Shown: positions 22,281 through 25,216 of the stretch, one piece after another
Position numbering within the stretch: the first letter of the stretch is position 1
Layout of the letters: each line of letters starts with the position of its first letter
Origin: Lachnospiraceae bacterium UBA3282
Lineage (GTDB): Bacteria > Bacillota > Clostridia > Lachnospirales > Lachnospiraceae
Assembly (NCBI GenBank): GCA_002361735.1
Contig: DETS01000113.1
Coordinates: 1 to 25,216 of the forward strand
Direction: 5' to 3'
DNA length: 25,216 nt
Program-made: the position numbers and the translations under genes
Notes under the pieces: generated by a model
Told to the model about the DNA's origin: nothing
Seen by the model: only the letters and a program-made list of their open reading frames with translations
Database searches by the model: none

Positions 22281-23469
22281 AGCCCAGCTCTCCTTTCTTT
22301 CTCAAAACGCCCTGCAATTTCCCATCCGCTGTCTCCCCCTCCTCCTCAAAACGATAGAGGGGAGCAAGCTGTATTTCCCCGTCCTTATAGTCCGTCACTT
22401 CCACGATTTCCAAAATCTTTCTGCTCTTATCACGAAGCCTCCCCAAATGGACAATGACATCAATGCCTGACGCGATCTGCTGCCTGATTGCTGTTAACGG
22501 AATCTCCATTCCCATCAGAATCATATTTTCCAGACGGCTCAACATATCCCGTGCGCTGTTGGCATGACCTGTAGACATCGATCCGTCATGTCCTGTATTC
22601 AGGCACTGCATCATATCAAAGGCTTCGCCGCCGCGCACCTCCCCGACAATAATCCTGTCCGGGCGCATTCGGAGGGACGTTTTGATCAGATCCCTGATCG
22701 TGATCTCCTGACAGCCATCCACATTGGCGTTCCTTGTCTCCATGCGGACGATATTTCGTATATTGATAAGCTGTAGCTCCGCACTGTCCTCAATGGTAAT
22801 GATGCGTTCCTCCTGCGGGATATAGTTTGACAGCGCATTGAGGAAGGTTGTCTTCCCCGATCCCGTCCCGCCGCTGATAAAAATATTGTATTTTGCCCGC
22901 ACCAGCCTGCTTAACCACTCACATACCTCGTCGGTAACGGAACCAAAGGAAATCAGATCCTCCATGGTAATCGGTTTGTCGGGAAAGCGCCTGATGGTGA
23001 CGATGGGACCGTTTAACGCCACGGGATTTAAAACCACATTCACACGGGCACCGTTTTGCAATCTGGCATCCACAATGGGAGATGCCTCGTTGACCGTGCG
23101 GTTACAGTCCGACACGATCTGCTGGATCACATTCTGCAGCTTTTCTTCGCTCTCAAACTGCAGTTCACTTTCCAACAATCTTCCCTTTCGTTCGATAAAG
23201 ATATGGTCGGGTCCGTTGATCATGATCTCCGTAATTCCGGGATCGTCCACCAGCTCCTGCAGCACATCCAATTTGCGGACGGCATGAAAAAGTTCTTTCC
23301 TGAGTCGTCCCCGCTCCTGTAACGATAAGGGGTGCTCTCTGCTTTCCCTGATGAGCATTTCATCGATCAGATCCCGAATCTCCTCATCGCTGCTCTCTTT
23401 GGAATAGTCAATGCTTTCCAATAATTTTTCCCGCAAAATGCGCTTTCTGTCTTCCACACAACCCGCCAT
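22246..23469 (-). CDS. tadA: TadA/CpaF secretion ATPase
   Basis: A 407-aa hexameric motor ATPase. An N-terminal helical domain (about 1-60) precedes the GITEIMINGPDHIFIERKG region and the RecA-like core. Walker A is GGTGSGKTT (200-208), the Asp box is in ITIEDSAELQL, Walker B is RIIVGEVRG (272-280), and the His box is HDGSMSTGHA. These are the marks of CpaF/TadA within the VirB11/PilT superfamily. The start at 23469 is chosen for the strong GGGAGGAAAGG upstream; a GTG at 23517, directly after the tadZ stop, and an ATG at 23493 are also possible. It powers pilin polymerisation at the inner membrane face. Confidence 0.95.
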   Translation of the reverse strand: MAGCVEDRKRILREKLLESIDYSKESSDEEIRDLIDEMLIRESREHPLSLQERGRLRKELFHAVRKLDVLQELVDDPGITEIMINGPDHIFIERKGRLLESELQFESEEKLQNVIQQIVSDCNRTVNEASPIVDARLQNGARVNVVLNPVALNGPIVTIRRFPDKPITMEDLISFGSVTDEVCEWLSRLVRAKYNIFISGGTGSGKTTFLNALSNYIPQEERIITIEDSAELQLINIRNIVRMETRNANVDGCQEITIRDLIKTSLRMRPDRIIVGEVRGGEAFDMMQCLNTGHDGSMSTGHANSARDMLSRLENMILMGMEIPLTAIRQQIASGIDVIVHLGRLRDKSRKILEIVEVTDYKDGEIQLAPLYRFEEEGETADGKLQGVLRKKGELGYVEKLQAAGLW

Positions 23470-23517
23470 GCCAAACCTTTCCTCCCTTTCCATCCATGAG
23501 AAACCTGCTTTTTTCAC

Positions 23518-24531
23518 TTACTGTCCACAGATATCCTCACTGATGATCGCCCTTACATACTTTGCCAGCTCTCCATGCGTCATCATGTCAAGGCTTGCCG
23601 GCAGCTCCTTAAACATTGGAAAGCGGCACTTTACTGTCTTGTCCGCGATCTCATTCCATTCATTTGCCAAAAGCATCTGTTCATACTGCCGCAGTTTTGC
23701 CATCGCAAAGGGGTCTTCCCTCGTGATCGTGTAGATCTTGTGACAATTTTTCAACAGTTCAAACAACCCTTCCATGCCTTCATCCAAATCAAGTATCAGA
23801 TACTCATATTCCCCGATCGCCGCAAGATCCCGACACAGCGCCAGCCACTGTTCTCCCGGCACCTCCCTGATCCCGAGAGCGTACTGCATGGGCGGTATAT
23901 AATCCAGTCCTCCCGCATTCTGGATGATGGCTGGAAGGCGCAGCGCCAGCTTTTCCCTTGCACTCTGAAAATAGTACACGACATCCATCATATCTGACTG
24001 ATACTCTCTGCGCAGAATCTCGCCCAGCCCGGAATACATCTCAAAATTCAGATACAGTGTCTTATGCTCCTTTGCCAAAAGCTGTCCCAGCGTCAGTGCA
24101 AAAGAAGTTTGCAGACATCTCTTGACCGGTGAATAAATACCAATCATTTTTGCTTCCGTATCCGATGCTTCCAGGCGTTCTTTCCAATCTTCCCCCTCTG
24201 CAAGCCCTTCCAAAACTGCCTGTACCACTTTCTCGGGACTTTGATACTTACTGATACAACACAGGTCCGCCGCTGTCTGCGTTTCACTCTCCTGTAAGAC
24301 AAACAGCTGCGTCACCTGCTTTCTGACATATTCTTCTTTCAGCAGCTTCCAGGCGCTTTCCGCAATGAGTAAAACAGCAATTTCCTCCCGTCCCGCAAAC
24401 CGTTCCAATTCCTCCACCGCAGTAAACAGATGTACCGTGTAGGGCAGCTTTACCTTCTCCAAAAAGTACTCTGCCATGCGAAAAGCATATCCTTCTTCCA
24501 TGTCACAAATCGCCATGATTTTTTCTTTCAA
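23518..24531 (-). CDS. tadZ: TadZ/CpaE-like protein with degenerate P-loop
   Basis: A 337-aa protein of the ParA/MinD superfamily used to localise Tad machines. The N-terminal part (about 5-110) is receiver-like. The ATPase domain starts at about 128, but the deviant Walker A is reduced to GIYSPVKRCLQTS (131-143), without the GKT/GKS core. A Walker B-like YLILDLD is at 244-250. ATP binding is therefore doubtful. The start is TTG at 24531: GGAGG lies 6 nt upstream, and the TTG overlaps the stop of prepilin peptidase 1 as TTGA, implying translational coupling. A downstream ATG at 24516 is possible but lies far from the ribosome site. Confidence 0.8.
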   Translation of the reverse strand: MKEKIMAICDMEEGYAFRMAEYFLEKVKLPYTVHLFTAVEELERFAGREEIAVLLIAESAWKLLKEEYVRKQVTQLFVLQESETQTAADLCCISKYQSPEKVVQAVLEGLAEGEDWKERLEASDTEAKMIGIYSPVKRCLQTSFALTLGQLLAKEHKTLYLNFEMYSGLGEILRREYQSDMMDVVYYFQSAREKLALRLPAIIQNAGGLDYIPPMQYALGIREVPGEQWLALCRDLAAIGEYEYLILDLDEGMEGLFELLKNCHKIYTITREDPFAMAKLRQYEQMLLANEWNEIADKTVKCRFPMFKELPASLDMMTHGELAKYVRAIISEDICGQ

Positions 24532-25055
24532 AACAATCCTCCCATTCTGCACACCGCACTGAAAAGAACCGGTACCGCAAAGTGGATCTTATTTTTACAG
24601 TAGGTGTGATAATCCCTGTTTCGCTCCTCTCCGTAAGGTTTTATGCGCCTGCTCCTTATGGTCTCATGCAGATACGAGAAGAAATACAGAAAACTTTCTC
24701 TCCCGTTTCGCTCCGCAATCAGTTTTGCAAGCGAAAACACCGCGCCGATCACAAAGGCTCCTGCCATGATATACGCCAGATCCCTCGCCCCATAAAAGCA
24801 TCCGATCATCACAAACAGCTTGACATCGCCTGCGCCCATCACGCCGATCTGAAAGAGGGGATATAAAAGCAGAAATGCCAGAAACACGGATGGCGGAACA
24901 GCCCATAGGTCCCGGCCGGATAAGATACCGCAGAGGATTCCCGATGCAATGCCCAGAAGGATAAAGCCATTGGGGATCCGATCCGTTTTCAGATCGGACA
25001 ATGCCGAAAGAAAGAGCAGAAGCAATAAAATAGATTGCCAGTTATTCAGTCCAAT
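24528..25055 (-). CDS. Prepilin peptidase 1 (A24 family, TadV/CpaA-like), apparent ATT start
   Basis: A 175-aa membrane aspartic protease, first gene of the tad operon. Catalytic aspartates are Asp21 in SALSDLKTDRIPN and Asp77 in GAGDVK; IPN and several membrane helices are as expected. There is no ATG or GTG upstream in this frame before a TAA at 25083-25085. A perfect AAAGGAGG (25070-25063) is followed 7 nt later by ATT (25055), giving the normal N-terminal length. A TTG at 25025 would leave only ten residues before the first aspartate and has no ribosome site. ATT is therefore the likely start, as known for infC, and could limit expression. A CTG at 25049 is the next option. Confidence 0.85.
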   Translation of the reverse strand: MGLNNWQSILLLLLFLSALSDLKTDRIPNGFILLGIASGILCGILSGRDLWAVPPSVFLAFLLLYPLFQIGVMGAGDVKLFVMIGCFYGARDLAYIMAGAFVIGAVFSLAKLIAERNGRESFLYFFSYLHETIRSRRIKPYGEERNRDYHTYCKNKIHFAVPVLFSAVCRMGGLF

Positions 25056-25140
25056 AAAACCGCCTCCTTTTGTTGTAAATTTTTAATAGCTCGACTCAAT
25101 GAAATAATCGGGAGAACTTCCCTGCGCCATACGGCATGAT

Positions 25141-25159
25141 CGTGGAATGAAATGCCACG
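25141..25159 (-). other. Hairpin in the tad operon leader
   Basis: CGTGG (25141-25145) and CCACG (25155-25159) pair, with inner AT/AT pairs across one mismatch and a GAA turn. It lies in the approximately 123-nt leader between the tad promoter and the first gene. There is no T-run, so attenuation by a simple terminator is unlikely. Confidence 0.35.
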
Positions 25160-25184
25160 TAGAATTTCTTGAGTTGTGAATTGA

Positions 25185-25212
25185 ATTATAGCACATATAA
25201 AATGCTTGTCTA
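25185..25212 (-). promoter_or_regulatory. Promoter of the tad operon
   Basis: Minus strand TAGACA (25212-25207, 5 of 6), 16 nt, perfect TATAAT (25190-25185) preceded by TGC, an extended -10. The predicted start is near 25178, about 123 nt before the ATT start of the first gene. No other promoter of equal quality is seen until the internal one before the pilin gene. Confidence 0.65.
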
Positions 25213-25216
25213 TAGC

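Noticed and set aside
1..25216. CRISPR arrays, insertion sequences, prophage or integrase genes
   Set aside because: No regularly spaced repeats, transposase (other than the Rpn family protein) or recombinase was recognised on either strand.

Overview
The window looks like a chromosomal piece of a Gram-positive anaerobic gut-type bacterium of the Clostridia, most likely Lachnospiraceae. This rests on strong AGGAGG-type ribosome binding sites, a two-subunit oxygen-labile fumarase, an Rpn-family nuclease, an EFR1-type flavodoxin/ferredoxin, and a Gram-positive Tad (type IVb) pilus operon with DUF5702, DUF6382-FHA and Flp1 proteins and no secretin. The species is not determined. Nothing was searched against a database; family names come from motif recognition.

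Layout. Positions 1-4612 (minus strand): the 5' end of a serine tRNA leaving the window, with its consensus promoter overlapping the end of a fumarase beta gene; then, reading upstream, a DUF3781 gene lodged between the two fumarase subunits, fumarase alpha, a HIT hydrolase, a flavodoxin-SCP2 fusion and a rhomboid protease whose promoter predicts a leaderless mRNA. Positions 4627-9424 (plus): an OmpR-type response regulator and histidine kinase, then two ABC permeases and an ATPase, probably a peptide or antibiotic sensing and resistance module. The regulator and transporter promoters share the same 11-bp-spaced direct repeat at the same distance from the -10 box. Positions 9425-15017: a mixed accessory stretch with a maltose-type O-acetyltransferase, a CPBP/CAAX membrane protease, an Rpn nuclease, a GNAT acetyltransferase, a cupin and a convergent AraC regulator, an EFR1 pseudogene broken by an internal deletion, and two tiny unknown proteins under a near-consensus promoter.

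Positions 15048-25212 (minus) hold one long Tad pilus operon. In transcription order: prepilin peptidase 1 (apparent ATT start), TadZ-like protein, TadA ATPase, TadB, TadC with a large extracytoplasmic Ig-like insertion, Flp1 pilin with its own candidate promoter and 5'-terminal hairpin, DUF5702 protein, a TadE-like pseudopilin with a duplicated Cys/His module, prepilin peptidase 2, a second TadE/F-like pseudopilin, and a DUF6382-FHA membrane protein. Most genes overlap or abut, implying translational coupling. TadA would power assembly on the TadB/TadC platform, the peptidases would mature Flp1 and the pseudopilins, and the FHA protein may link the machine to Ser/Thr phosphorylation.

The most striking feature is a 30-bp inverted repeat (27 of 30 positions matching) around 110 bp at the start of the TadE-like gene. 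Each arm carries a full Shine-Dalgarno and ATG, and inverting the segment would leave an open frame giving the same mature protein with a different N-terminus. It is either an intragenic invertible switch or a large hairpin hiding the start site.
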